From the NCBI RefSeq assembly GCF_000185845.1, contig NZ_GL629647.1, positions 1,056,115-1,120,114 of the forward strand: DNA of 64,000 bases. Direction: 5' to 3'. Source of the stretch: Segatella salivae DSM 15606. GTDB taxonomy: Bacteria; Bacteroidota; Bacteroidia; Bacteroidales; Bacteroidaceae. Below are positions 1-8,496 of the stretch, piece after piece (the first letter of the stretch is position 1; every line of letters starts with the position of its first letter). The translations under genes were made by a program, and so were the position numbers. The notes beneath the pieces were generated by a model that was not told the DNA's origin, searched no databases, and saw only the letters and a program-made list of their open reading frames with translations.

Positions 1-533
1 AAAGCCCCAATCCAAATGTTTTTAAAGAAAAGTTTGAAAACTTGTGAAAATTTTCGCGTTGTTTGACAAAACAAGGCAAAAAGCATGACCAAATGCATGA
101 CTTCAGACGACAACTCCACACAAAGCACACTGCAATATCAGGCAAAGAAAAACCCATAAAATAACCCTCGACAATAAAACGACGACGGCGGCGATCTTTT
201 CTTTCTTTCTTTTCGTCGTTCTTGTTCTTTGTTCTCGTTCTTAGTTCTTAGGCAACCTAACTTCCTGATTATCAATAGCTCCATTTGTTAATTTATCTAA
301 ACCTTTGAACATTCGCTGAGAAATGGGAAAAGATTGGAGTGAGTTCAAGAGAAAACGAAAACAACTTTTTGTCCTATTTTTTTAGATTTTTTGATGAGTT
401 TTGCATTTCCCCATTACGCTATGAGAGATTATTTCAAGAATAAACTTCATTACAGAGTAAGAGGATTCAATATATTTTGGTATGCAAAGTCACTCGAAAG
501 TAATAGCATTTACAATCAAATCATGCAACAACA
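1..533. other. gene-poor left end
   Basis: No convincing gene. The stretch holds a pyrimidine-rich low-complexity block (about 195-250) ending in five tandem GTTCT units, a possible 23-codon micro-ORF on the minus strand (241-312), and A/T-rich DNA up to the stop codon of the leftward phosphoesterase at 534. No tRNA, IS end or long hairpin was seen. Confidence 0.6.
241..312 (-). CDS. possible micro-ORF or C-terminal gene remnant
   Basis: A minus-strand ATG at 312 opens a 23-codon frame that ends at a TAA at 241-243. The peptide begins MFKGLDKLTN and ends EVRLPKN. The same frame stays open upstream of the ATG to about 370, so this may be the tail of a decayed gene rather than a complete peptide. 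Its composition is protein-like. Immediately downstream on the minus strand lies a purine-rich tract built of AGAAC units. I do not recognise the sequence and assign no function. Confidence 0.25.
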   Translation of the reverse strand: MFKGLDKLTNGAIDNQEVRLPKN

Positions 534-1625
534 TCACTCTATTGTAACAACACAATATTCAGACTGCGTTCCTATACGAAACTTTCCACCCCAAATTCCG
601 AGTCCGCTTGACACATAATAAAACGTGCGTCCCTTCATCAAAGGACCATAACTATCTTCATAAATAGCTTTTTCAATCCAATTCACTGGCCATACTTGTC
701 CATCATGTGTATGTCCACTAAACTGGAAATCCACCCCATTTCGTTCAGCATCTTCCAAGTGATAGGGTTGATGATCAAGCAAAATCAGATAATTGTTCCT
801 ATCTACGCCACTCATCAAATCCTTCAAAGGTTTGCGCCGTTTGTTAGTCCTATCGTCACGCCCAATCAGCGTTATACCATTTCCTAAGTCTATCGTTGCA
901 TCTCTTAACAGCTTGATTCCCGCATCACGATAAAACTTTTCACTGTTTGGTTCGCCTGCATAATAATCATGATTGCCAAGACATGCAAAGACAGGAGCCT
1001 GCAAACGACGGAACTCTTTAGCCATATCTGCACGCAACAATGGCACAACACTGAAGTCAACAATATCGCCAGCAATCAACACATAGTCTGGTTTTTCGGC
1101 GTTAATCATATCTACCCACTTAGCCAAATCAGTGCGTGTGTTATGATATCCCAAATGTATATCGCTCACCATCACCATCTTTACAGGCTGCTTCAACCGC
1201 TTAGAAGATTTCAAAGCAATAGGAACTTTCACCTTATTATAATAGTGGAGGTTTCCATAAGTGAATATTCCTACAATCAACAATAGCACCACAAGACTCC
1301 CCACTCCACTTGCATGGAGGTATTCGCGAGGAAGAATCCCTATCCAACGTGCTACATCTGCCAAGAGGAAGAGCATGAAAAGATAGAGCAATATAAAGAG
1401 AGATGAATAACCTATCTCGTAAAATATGCGTGCAACAATAGTGGGTAAGCCATCAAGACCAATAAAAAAGTTGAAGAAAATGCAAAGAAAAGCCAGTATC
1501 ATCAACCCCAAAATTACAGCCTTACAGACATTACCGAAAGGTAAAATCATCCACACATGCCATCCCACAAAACTGCATCCGAGCAGTGGAATAACTAAGA
1601 AAATCAATCCCATTAAACTATTCAT
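534..1625 (-). CDS. membrane-anchored metallophosphoesterase
   Basis: A 363-residue calcineurin-like phosphoesterase of the YkoQ/YpbG type. The first ~125 residues carry four or five hydrophobic segments. The catalytic domain follows with the usual metal-ligand motifs: DIHLG (D155, H157), GDIVDF (~186), GNHDYY (217-222), a histidine in LLDHQPYH and a C-terminal GHTHDGQ. The domain would face the periplasm or cytosol on a membrane anchor; the substrate is unknown. An in-frame upstream ATG at 1760 exists, but the extra 45 residues are A/T-rich low-complexity sequence. I prefer the ATG at 1625, which starts directly at the first membrane segment. The gene stands alone, divergent from the methyltransferase. 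Confidence 0.85.
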   Translation of the reverse strand: MNSLMGLIFLVIPLLGCSFVGWHVWMILPFGNVCKAVILGLMILAFLCIFFNFFIGLDGLPTIVARIFYEIGYSSLFILLYLFMLFLLADVARWIGILPREYLHASGVGSLVVLLLIVGIFTYGNLHYYNKVKVPIALKSSKRLKQPVKMVMVSDIHLGYHNTRTDLAKWVDMINAEKPDYVLIAGDIVDFSVVPLLRADMAKEFRRLQAPVFACLGNHDYYAGEPNSEKFYRDAGIKLLRDATIDLGNGITLIGRDDRTNKRRKPLKDLMSGVDRNNYLILLDHQPYHLEDAERNGVDFQFSGHTHDGQVWPVNWIEKAIYEDSYGPLMKGRTFYYVSSGLGIWGGKFRIGTQSEYCVVTIE

Positions 1626-1990
1626 GACGCAAAAATATGAAATATCATGCAGAAAACACCTTAGAAATATCATAAATATCTTAAAGAAAGTGCATATAAA
1701 AGTTATGTCGTTGGTTATGAAGAATATAAACTTGATTGAAGAAAGTATAGGAAAACTCAAAACATAGTTTAATTGAAAATATTCCCTATGAAGCTTATTG
1801 ATTCTCTGATTTTATTTGTATTTTTGTGCAAGCAGTGGCACCCTATCTTTACTTTACCCCACAACACGAAGGCAAGTAAATGCGATTAGTGCCAAAAACC
1901 AATAAACATCGTTTATCAACAGACCCATATAAACGAAAGAGGTTATAATAAAATACTGAATAAACAAATAAGAAACAGCATCAAAACAAT
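1626..1990. other. divergent intergenic region with methyltransferase promoter
   Basis: This 365-base gap separates the leftward phosphoesterase from the rightward methyltransferase. It contains one good rightward promoter candidate at 1798-1826 and about 160 bases of predicted untranslated leader. No hairpin, riboswitch-like element or ORF was recognised in the leader. Confidence 0.5.
1798..1826 (+). promoter_or_regulatory. candidate promoter of the DNA methyltransferase
   Basis: TTG at 1798-1800, an 18-base spacer and TATTTTTG at 1819-1826. This fits the Bacteroidetes consensus TTTG/TTG, 19-21 bases, TAnnTTTG with a spacer one base short. The predicted start near 1832 gives a leader of about 160 nt. 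Confidence 0.45.
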
Positions 1991-2950
1991 ATGACAGAAA
2001 AAGCTCGTGCAAACCGAAACAGGACATTAACAATCGCTGAAAACGAGATTACTACATTAGAAAAAGCAATCATTAACGCTAATGATCTGAAGAAATCATT
2101 TGCAGATAATAGCGTGATTAATGCCGATTTGTTCGACTGTCTTGATGTAATTCCCAACGACTACTTTCATTTGATTATCATAGATCCACCCTATAATCTT
2201 GCAAAAGACTTTCACGGAAATAAATTTTCAAAGCTAAACACAACTTCGTATGAAGCCTATCTAAGGAGTTGGTTTGGCAAAGTATGTGACAAACTCGTCC
2301 CAAATGGAACGCTATACATGTGTGGTGACTGGCAATGTTCGCTCTCTATGCAGAAAGTTATATCCGAACGACTCACCATATTGAACCGAATCACTTGGCA
2401 AAGAGAAAAGGGAAGAGGTGCAAAAGCTAATTGGAAGAATGCCATGGAAGACATTTGGTTTGCTGTAAAGAATCCCAAAGACTATTACTTTGACGTTGAA
2501 GCTGTCAAGATGAAAAGAAAAGTAATTGCTCCTTACAAGGTCGATGGGAAACCAAAAGATTGGGAACAGACAGAATCAGGGAACTTTCGCATCACCTATC
2601 CTTCGAATTTCTGGGATGATATCAGTATTCCTTTCTGGTCAATGCCTGAGAACACCGACCATCCTACACAGAAACCAGAGAAGCTTTACGCTAAATTGAT
2701 TTTGGCATCAACCAAGCCTGGAGATAAGATTTTTGACCCTTTCTTAGGTAGTGGCACATCAGCTGTTGTGGCTTATAAACTCAATCGCAACTATGTGGGT
2801 ATTGAACTCAACCGCGACTATTGCCTTTGGGCTGCCAAAAGACTCATGAATGCCATAAAGAATAAGGTGATACAAGGTTATTCAGACAATGTGTTTTGGG
2901 AACGAAATGCCTTAAACAGCCGGGGAGATAAGAAGAAAAGAACACCATAA
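1991..2950 (+). CDS. beta-class DNA methyltransferase (probably N6-adenine), orphan
   Basis: A 319-residue SAM-dependent DNA methyltransferase. Catalytic motif IV DPPY lies at 65-68, ahead of motif X/HPTQKP (224-229) and the SAM-binding motif I FDPFLGSGTS (248-257). This order defines the beta class, to which M.HinfI, M.RsrI and CcrM belong. DPPY favours N6-adenine methylation, but N4-cytosine cannot be excluded. The target-recognition region should lie between ~100 and 220. No restriction endonuclease, Vsr or specificity gene flanks it, so it is an orphan here, possibly regulatory. The first ~45 residues, before the strand leading to DPPY, are lysine/asparagine-rich and helical in character. 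The specificity cannot be read from sequence alone. Confidence 0.88.
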   Translation: MTEKARANRNRTLTIAENEITTLEKAIINANDLKKSFADNSVINADLFDCLDVIPNDYFHLIIIDPPYNLAKDFHGNKFSKLNTTSYEAYLRSWFGKVCDKLVPNGTLYMCGDWQCSLSMQKVISERLTILNRITWQREKGRGAKANWKNAMEDIWFAVKNPKDYYFDVEAVKMKRKVIAPYKVDGKPKDWEQTESGNFRITYPSNFWDDISIPFWSMPENTDHPTQKPEKLYAKLILASTKPGDKIFDPFLGSGTSAVVAYKLNRNYVGIELNRDYCLWAAKRLMNAIKNKVIQGYSDNVFWERNALNSRGDKKKRTP

Positions 2951-3200
2951 ATCTATGGAATTAGAGCATATTTTCATTCTAAACAAATGATATAAGGCTC
3001 TTATAATACAGGTTTTTCAACCACATACTATAAGCTTTAGTATAAAAATAAGCCCATAGAAACAAAGCAACAGAAATGAAAACTGATAGCAAAAGTAGAG
3101 AAAACAAGATGTCAAATCCTCTTTCTTTTAAGCAAATGAGGACAATAAATATACGATAGAAACATTATAGAAGAATAATATTACTCAAAAACCAAAGCCT

Positions 3201-3632
3201 ATGATTAAAATTTTCTTATACGGAGTAGTAGCTGTTATCAGCCTTTACATTCTGTGGAAATGCCTGTTTGCGGGCAAGAAATGCGTTGAAAGCAAACAGA
3301 TTAACGAAGAGAACATTGAAGAAAATTATATCAATGAGATGATTGAACAATATGGAGAACCGGTGGAAATACTAAGCAATTCGGTACTCACGAATACTCG
3401 ACAAGAACTTCCTGTGTTGCTATATGCAGACTATCTCATTATCAACAAGGAGCGTATTGACAAGAAGAATATCTATGATATCACATTCAACAATAGCTCA
3501 AATCCCTATGTCGCCAACGATTATCAAGTGGTCATTGCGCTGAAAGACAATGAAAGAAAACGCATTTCAGTAGGTAACGACATTGACCGTGCACGCTATC
3601 TGATGCAACGTTTGGCTGAGCTTTACAAATAA
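3201..3632 (+). CDS. small membrane-anchored protein upstream of ftsZ
   Basis: 143 residues of unrecognised function. Residues ~3-22 form one hydrophobic segment followed by a Lys/Cys-containing turn, then an acidic stretch and a mixed alpha/beta domain, so it is probably a bitopic inner-membrane protein with a cytoplasmic domain. It ends 28 bases before the ftsZ start on the same strand, so the two are probably co-transcribed. That makes it a candidate FtsZ partner or membrane tether, which is inference from position only. No signal-peptidase site, lipobox or known domain is visible. Confidence 0.6.
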   Translation: MIKIFLYGVVAVISLYILWKCLFAGKKCVESKQINEENIEENYINEMIEQYGEPVEILSNSVLTNTRQELPVLLYADYLIINKERIDKKNIYDITFNNSSNPYVANDYQVVIALKDNERKRISVGNDIDRARYLMQRLAELYK

Positions 3633-3660
3633 ACATCACAACTATTATCAACAGAAGCCA

Positions 3661-5034
3661 ATGGAAGATTTTGGAGAAAACAACAAACTGCAACCCTTAG
3701 TGGACTTCGGTCCGGTGGAAGATAAGTCAAAAGGCATCATCAAAGTTATTGGTGTAGGCGGAGGCGGATGCAATGCAGTAAACAATATGTATCGAGAAGG
3801 TATCGTAAACGTGACCTTTGCCGTCTGCAACACCGACAGTCAGTCCCTCCAAAAGTCGCCCGTGAGCGTGAAACTACCATTGGGTGACAGCGGTTTGGGA
3901 GCAGGTTCAGACCCAGAAGTGGGCCGTGAGGCAGCCCAATCCAGCATTGACTTGATACACCAGTTGCTTGATGATGGTACGAAAATGGTCTTTATCACTG
4001 CCGGAATGGGAGGCGGAACAGGTACAGGAGCAGCGCCCATAATTGCAGGAGAAGCTAAGCGCATGGGCATATTGACTATCGGCATTGTAACCATTCCGTT
4101 TTATTTTGAAAAGAAAAAGAAGATTATTAAGGCCCTGCAAGGCGTGGAAGCAATGCGCAAAAACGTTGATGCCTTGCTCATTATCAATAATGAACGCATC
4201 TGCGATATCTATCATGACACAGACGTAACCGTAAAAGATGCATTCAAAAGAGCCGATGAAATCCTAAGCGATGCCACGAAATCAATCTCCGAACTGATTA
4301 CAGTTGAAGGCGACATCAACCTTGACTTTCGCGATGTTGAAACCACCTTACGTGGCGGAGGCGGTGCTATCATGGCAATGGGGCGTGGAAATGGCGAGCA
4401 CAGAGTGGAGCATGCAGTCATCGACGCCCTTGATTCGCCCTTGCTATATGGCAATGAAATAGACAAAGCGAAACGCATTTTGCTGAACATTTACACAAGT
4501 GAAGAGCATCCCCTTTTCGTGAGTGAGATGAATGAAATCGACCAATTCATGGATGCCCTCGACCCCAATATTGATGTGATATGGGGTGTAAGTAAGGATA
4601 ATTCGCTTGGAGAAGAGGCCAAAGTGACGATTTTAGCCACGGGGTTTGAGGAGGAATCAGAAGACGAGTTGGCTGTGAATCAAAGCGAAAATTACTTTGA
4701 GTCGCTCATTAGTAAACTTTACAAACCCTATAAACGACAGTTGTTTGGCTTTACGCCACAACCAATCGCACAAGCAGAAGAGCCCGAAGAGCATGGGGAA
4801 TCAACAGATTTGGATGTGCCCTTTACGGTCGAAATGCCTGTAGACGAAGAAGAATTTGAAGACAGAACACCTCAGACGGCAGGCATTGGCATACAAGATG
4901 ATGACACGGAGGCGCACACCATGACCTTCAAAATGAATGAACAACCCATTATAAAACATGAGCATAAGGCTTCGTTGTTGAGCAAAGCAAAGGCACTGAT
5001 GAATCGTATTTCAGACCTAACGCAGGAAGATTGA
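3661..5034 (+). CDS. ftsZ: FtsZ-family cell division GTPase
   Basis: A 457-residue tubulin-like GTPase that polymerises at the division site. The nucleotide-binding loops are intact: GVGGGGCNAV (31-40), CNTDSQ (~56-61), and the tubulin signature GGGTGTG (117-123). The T7 catalytic loop NLDFRDV retains N220, D222 and D225. After ~residue 330 comes an acidic linker and a C-terminus ending in a Lys-rich amphipathic helix. I see no clear IPxFLR-type tail for FtsA binding. The gene is not in a division and cell-wall cluster: no ftsA, ftsQ or mur genes flank it. Its partner here is the small membrane protein just upstream. It may be the main FtsZ relocated, or a second paralogue. Confidence 0.85.
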   Translation: MEDFGENNKLQPLVDFGPVEDKSKGIIKVIGVGGGGCNAVNNMYREGIVNVTFAVCNTDSQSLQKSPVSVKLPLGDSGLGAGSDPEVGREAAQSSIDLIHQLLDDGTKMVFITAGMGGGTGTGAAPIIAGEAKRMGILTIGIVTIPFYFEKKKKIIKALQGVEAMRKNVDALLIINNERICDIYHDTDVTVKDAFKRADEILSDATKSISELITVEGDINLDFRDVETTLRGGGGAIMAMGRGNGEHRVEHAVIDALDSPLLYGNEIDKAKRILLNIYTSEEHPLFVSEMNEIDQFMDALDPNIDVIWGVSKDNSLGEEAKVTILATGFEEESEDELAVNQSENYFESLISKLYKPYKRQLFGFTPQPIAQAEEPEEHGESTDLDVPFTVEMPVDEEEFEDRTPQTAGIGIQDDDTEAHTMTFKMNEQPIIKHEHKASLLSKAKALMNRISDLTQED

Positions 5035-5093
5035 GATAGGTCTCGTAACACACTGAGATTCTTTCTGATTTACAACGTGTTACGAGTACTATC
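5035..5093. repeat. long inverted repeat directly after ftsZ stop
   Basis: Starting one base after the ftsZ TGA, GATAG-GT-CTCGTAACAC (5035-5051) pairs with GTGTTACGAG-TA-CTATC (5077-5093). The 10-bp and 5-bp arms are perfect, separated by a 2x2 mismatch, and enclose a 25-base loop. No T-run follows on the plus strand, so it is not a textbook intrinsic terminator. It may be an mRNA 3'-end stabiliser or a factor-dependent stop. Confidence 0.55.
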
Positions 5094-5274
5094 ATTTCAC
5101 GTCACAAAAGCATCTATTTGACCGAACGAAAAACGTCAAATAATGAAGTAAACTGGCGCTTTTTGAAAGAGCAACCCCCTGCTTTCATGGAATCATTAAA
5201 AAGGATAGCAATCAAAAAGGAAGACCATTCAAAGAGCAAAAACGCCTCAACAGGCATTCCGTTAGCAAAAAACA

Positions 5275-5304
5275 GCTGCAGACCATCATCACATGGTCTG
5301 CAGC
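5275..5304 (-). terminator. intrinsic terminator of the cyd operon
   Basis: A perfect 12-bp stem (5275-5286 with 5293-5304, arms GCTGCAGACCAT / ATGGTCTGCAGC) with a 6-base loop. Read on the minus strand it is followed by TGTTTTTTGC. It lies 37 bases past the cydB stop and faces the correct way to end the cyd transcript. The rest of the 306-base gap (5035-5340) holds the post-ftsZ inverted repeat and no convincing gene. Confidence 0.85.
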
Positions 5305-5340
5305 ATTAGGTTAAAAACAAAGTCGGAAAATTACAATCCT

Positions 5341-6483
5341 TTAATAAGCTTCGTCCTTTTCAATCTCTGCGCGGTCTATTTTCTTTCCGTCAATAGCTCT
5401 CCATGCGTAGAAGATATAAGCGAGAACGAATGGAATAAGCAATGAAACTACAGACATAGCTGTCAGTGTAAACTTGCTGCTACAGCTGTTCATAATCGTC
5501 AAACTGCTTTGTAAGTCAGCGTTTGAAGGGTAATATGCAGTGTTATTCCAGCCTGCATAAAGCAACAAACAAATAACAACAAGCACCACACCAATACCAG
5601 CTGGCCATATACCTCGTGTGTAAGCAGGGCGCATCACTGTGCGAACTACGGCGAAAAGCAATAGTACTACGCCGACAAGAAGCACCAAGGTGACATACCA
5701 CATATCAATAAGATTATGCAGATATTTCATCGGTTCCATAAATATAACGCCTGTTTCTGGATGATAAGCATAGCCATCTTTCAACAAGGTTCGAACGAGG
5801 AAAGCAAGGAATAACACGAGGAAAGGTACAACGTTATAAATGAGATGACGGTGTGCACGCTCATTAATGACCTTATCATCAATATTATTAATCATATAGA
5901 ATAATCCCAAAACACGAGCCAAGAACATTACAGCCAAGCCGAGAATCAAATTCCATGGATCGAGCAAAGCATCGAGACCATTACTTGCATTGGCCCAACG
6001 GCTGATGACAGGTTGCATAGAATTGGTGATATTCATCTTGTCAACGATGAAGTTACTCCCATCAAAGAACGTTGCAACAGCACCTCCAACAAGCAGTGGT
6101 CCCACGATACCATTGATGATTAAGAACCACTGAAAGGTTCGTGTTCCGAGTAGATTTCCTAACTTATTCTGGAACTCATAGCTCACCGCTTGCAGCACAA
6201 ACGTAAAGAGAATGACCATCCATAACCAGTAAGCACCACCAAAACTTGTACTATAGAACAATGGAAACGAAGCAAAAAATGCCCCACCAAAGGTGACAAG
6301 TGTGGTGAAAGTAAACTCCCATTTGCGTCCTGTGGAATTAACAACAAGCCTCCGTTCTTCGGGAGTATGGCCCAAACTAAAGATTAAAGAGTTGGCACCT
6401 TGCACGAACATCAGGAACACTAAGAGTCCTCCTAAAACTGAAACCAGCAACCACCAATAGTGCTGTAAGAATGTATATGTCAT
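5341..6483 (-). CDS. cydB: cytochrome bd ubiquinol oxidase subunit II
   Basis: A 380-residue polytopic membrane protein with about nine hydrophobic helices. It is subunit II of the high-affinity bd-type terminal oxidase, which oxidises quinol and reduces oxygen to water in the inner membrane and lets nominal anaerobes tolerate and use nanomolar oxygen. It follows cydA with an ATGA overlap (6480-6483), so translation is probably coupled. The N-terminal region (TYTFLQHYWWLLVSVLGG) and the C-terminal Lys/Glu-rich tail after the last helix fit the Bacteroidetes CydB family. No cydCD assembly genes are nearby. Confidence 0.93.
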   Translation of the reverse strand: MTYTFLQHYWWLLVSVLGGLLVFLMFVQGANSLIFSLGHTPEERRLVVNSTGRKWEFTFTTLVTFGGAFFASFPLFYSTSFGGAYWLWMVILFTFVLQAVSYEFQNKLGNLLGTRTFQWFLIINGIVGPLLVGGAVATFFDGSNFIVDKMNITNSMQPVISRWANASNGLDALLDPWNLILGLAVMFLARVLGLFYMINNIDDKVINERAHRHLIYNVVPFLVLFLAFLVRTLLKDGYAYHPETGVIFMEPMKYLHNLIDMWYVTLVLLVGVVLLLFAVVRTVMRPAYTRGIWPAGIGVVLVVICLLLYAGWNNTAYYPSNADLQSSLTIMNSCSSKFTLTAMSVVSLLIPFVLAYIFYAWRAIDGKKIDRAEIEKDEAY

Positions 6484-8030
6484 ACTGTTGGGGCCTCCAT
6501 CCCCTTCTTTATTTGTTTCAAAAGAATGTTTATTTCTACTGCAAGCATTGTAGTAAAGAGCAAAAGGAACAGGAAGAATGTTATCATTACGCTGCTTGCA
6601 TGGATATCACTGACGGCAACCCACGTGGGAAGCATGTCTTGAATAGTCCATGGTTGACGTCCCATTTCTGCCACAATCCAACCAGCTTCAGACGCAACAT
6701 AAGCCAAAGGAACAAGTACGATGGCTGAGATATGAAGCCAACGCCAGCGTCTTTGTGAGATATCCTTACGCCATCCGACATGACCGGAGACAACAAAGAA
6801 CAAGATGAAAAGAAAGCCAAGACCAACCATTATACGGAAAGCCCAGAAGTTTAATGGGATGTTTGGCACAATCTGATCAGCTGATTTGACATACCCATAG
6901 CCGAAATATTTAATATTATCTGCCAAGGTTTTACGTGTCGTTGCGTCTTTCTTTCCAGCACGATATTGCTGTAATGCTGCGATAGCCATACGTCCGCGCT
7001 TAATCTTTTCGGCTACAGATGGCTCCTTACTACCATCATCTTTCACGTAACCTTGAATGATATTGTTCACTCCCGGAACATAACCATTGAAGTCATGTGT
7101 CGCCATAAAAGACAATGCTTTGGGTATACCTATTCTATAAGGTGGCTCTTGTTCGTTGCGATAATCAGGCTGTCCACAGAGAGGAACACCGGCAACAAGC
7201 GAAAGACTTTGCCCCTTTCCACCTTGATAAAGCCCTTCCATTGCAGCGAGTTTCATTGGCTGAACACGTGCCACTTGATAGGCAGAGTTGTCCCCAGTGA
7301 AAGCAGTTAAGAGAGAAGCACATAGTCCAACGATTGTCGCAATCTTGATACTATTGACTGCTAACAACTTTTCTCTGCCCTTCAATAGATACCAACTACT
7401 AACTCCAACGACAAAAATTGCACCGATAATCCATGAAGATGTAACAGTATGACAGAACTTATCGACAGCAAAAGGAGATAGTGCTACGTCAAAGAATGAG
7501 CTCATTTCGAAACGCATAGTGTCAGGATTAAAGGTCTGACCAATAGGATATTGCATCCATGCATTGGCCACTAATATCCACCATGCAGATAGAGTTGCGC
7601 CTATACCTGTTAGCCAAGTAGAAGCTAAGTGGAATCCCGCTGAGACCTTCTTCCAGCCAAAGAACATCACTGCAACAAATGTACTCTCCATGAAAAATGC
7701 AAGGATTCCTTCGATGGCAAGAGGCGCTCCGAAGATATCTCCGACAAACCATGAATAGTTACTCCAGTTTGTTCCAAACTCAAACTCAAGGATAATACCC
7801 GTTGCAACGCCCATAGCGAAGTTAACTCCGAAAAGTCTTTGCCAGAACTTTGCAGCCTCTTTCCAAAACTCTTTCCTTGTACGATAGTAACAAGTTTCTA
7901 CGATTCCCATGACCACAGCAAGTCCAAGGGTCAAAGGAACGAACAGCCAATGGTAGATGGCTGTAAGTGCAAATTGCGCCCGCGACCAGTCTATTGTAGC
8001 CGCACTGACGTCTAAAAGTTGATGCATCAT
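6480..8030 (-). CDS. cydA: cytochrome bd ubiquinol oxidase subunit I
   Basis: A 516-residue subunit I carrying the haems and the quinol site. The N-terminal helix block includes the conserved LGLAVVMG stretch. A following helix holds glutamates typical of the proton path (IEGILAFFMESTF). The GRQPWTIQDMLPT motif after the long loop marks the Q-loop end and the final helices. It is the middle gene of the DUF4492-cydA-cydB operon, 51 bases after the small first gene, and overlaps cydB by 4 bases. A second in-frame ATG lies one codon in; the first is used here. Confidence 0.94.
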   Translation of the reverse strand: MMHQLLDVSAATIDWSRAQFALTAIYHWLFVPLTLGLAVVMGIVETCYYRTRKEFWKEAAKFWQRLFGVNFAMGVATGIILEFEFGTNWSNYSWFVGDIFGAPLAIEGILAFFMESTFVAVMFFGWKKVSAGFHLASTWLTGIGATLSAWWILVANAWMQYPIGQTFNPDTMRFEMSSFFDVALSPFAVDKFCHTVTSSWIIGAIFVVGVSSWYLLKGREKLLAVNSIKIATIVGLCASLLTAFTGDNSAYQVARVQPMKLAAMEGLYQGGKGQSLSLVAGVPLCGQPDYRNEQEPPYRIGIPKALSFMATHDFNGYVPGVNNIIQGYVKDDGSKEPSVAEKIKRGRMAIAALQQYRAGKKDATTRKTLADNIKYFGYGYVKSADQIVPNIPLNFWAFRIMVGLGFLFILFFVVSGHVGWRKDISQRRWRWLHISAIVLVPLAYVASEAGWIVAEMGRQPWTIQDMLPTWVAVSDIHASSVMITFFLFLLLFTTMLAVEINILLKQIKKGMEAPTV

Positions 8031-8081
8031 AATGTTGTTTATTGATTATTATTAAAACTTAGTTGAATTACAAGATATAGG

Positions 8082-8315
8082 TTAGCGTGCTTTTTTAGGC
8101 ATACGACGTTCTAACTGCGAATTGACAAACGTAGCCTTATCGCCGTTCTTAACTCTTGTTCCTATGAAATCAGGAAAGAAAAACAACTTCAAGACAGCAA
8201 AAATTACAAACAACTTGATAAGGATAATCAGCCAAAGCGTCTTACCCAATGTCATCTGTTTGAAGCCGTCATAATAAAGATAGAATGCCTTTTTGACAAA
8301 CTTCATTATACTCAT
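8082..8315 (-). CDS. DUF4492 small membrane protein of the cyd operon
   Basis: 77 residues with one transmembrane helix (LWLIILIKLFVIFAVLKLFF, ~29-48), an aromatic N-terminal amphipathic stretch and a basic tail. It matches the DUF4492 family, which in Bacteroidetes regularly precedes cydA. By position and size it is a plausible accessory or assembly subunit of the bd oxidase, comparable in role to CydX, but that role is inference. It is the first gene of the operon. A start at 8306 (MKF) is equally possible. Confidence 0.82.
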   Translation of the reverse strand: MSIMKFVKKAFYLYYDGFKQMTLGKTLWLIILIKLFVIFAVLKLFFFPDFIGTRVKNGDKATFVNSQLERRMPKKAR

Positions 8316-8432
8316 TTAGTCCACTTACTTAAGGTTTTCGGCCGTAAAATTAAGAAAAAAAATTAATATGATTCGTTTTTTTCGTAAAAATGCAAAAAAA
8401 ATCACTTGCTTTCAATTGCTTCTCAGAAATAC

Positions 8433-8463
8433 TTTGATAATTAAGATAAAATAATTAAATTTG
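8433..8463 (+). promoter_or_regulatory. near-perfect Bacteroidetes promoter
   Basis: TTTG at 8433-8436, a 19-base spacer and TAAATTTG at 8456-8463. Both boxes match the primary sigma consensus of Bacteroidetes. It drives the coiled-coil membrane protein at 8497, with a short leader of roughly 27 nt, and possibly the exporter operon that follows. Confidence 0.75.
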
Positions 8464-8496
8464 CGATGTTAATTGAATGAAGAGACGATATAACTT

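Noticed and set aside
391..618. 75-codon plus-strand frame near the left end
   Set aside because: It overlaps the C-terminus of the phosphoesterase on the other strand and is rich in codons typical of A/T-rich spacer.
5118..5309. 63-codon plus-strand frame between ftsZ and cydB
   Set aside because: It runs through the cyd terminator stem, has no promoter and its composition does not look like protein.
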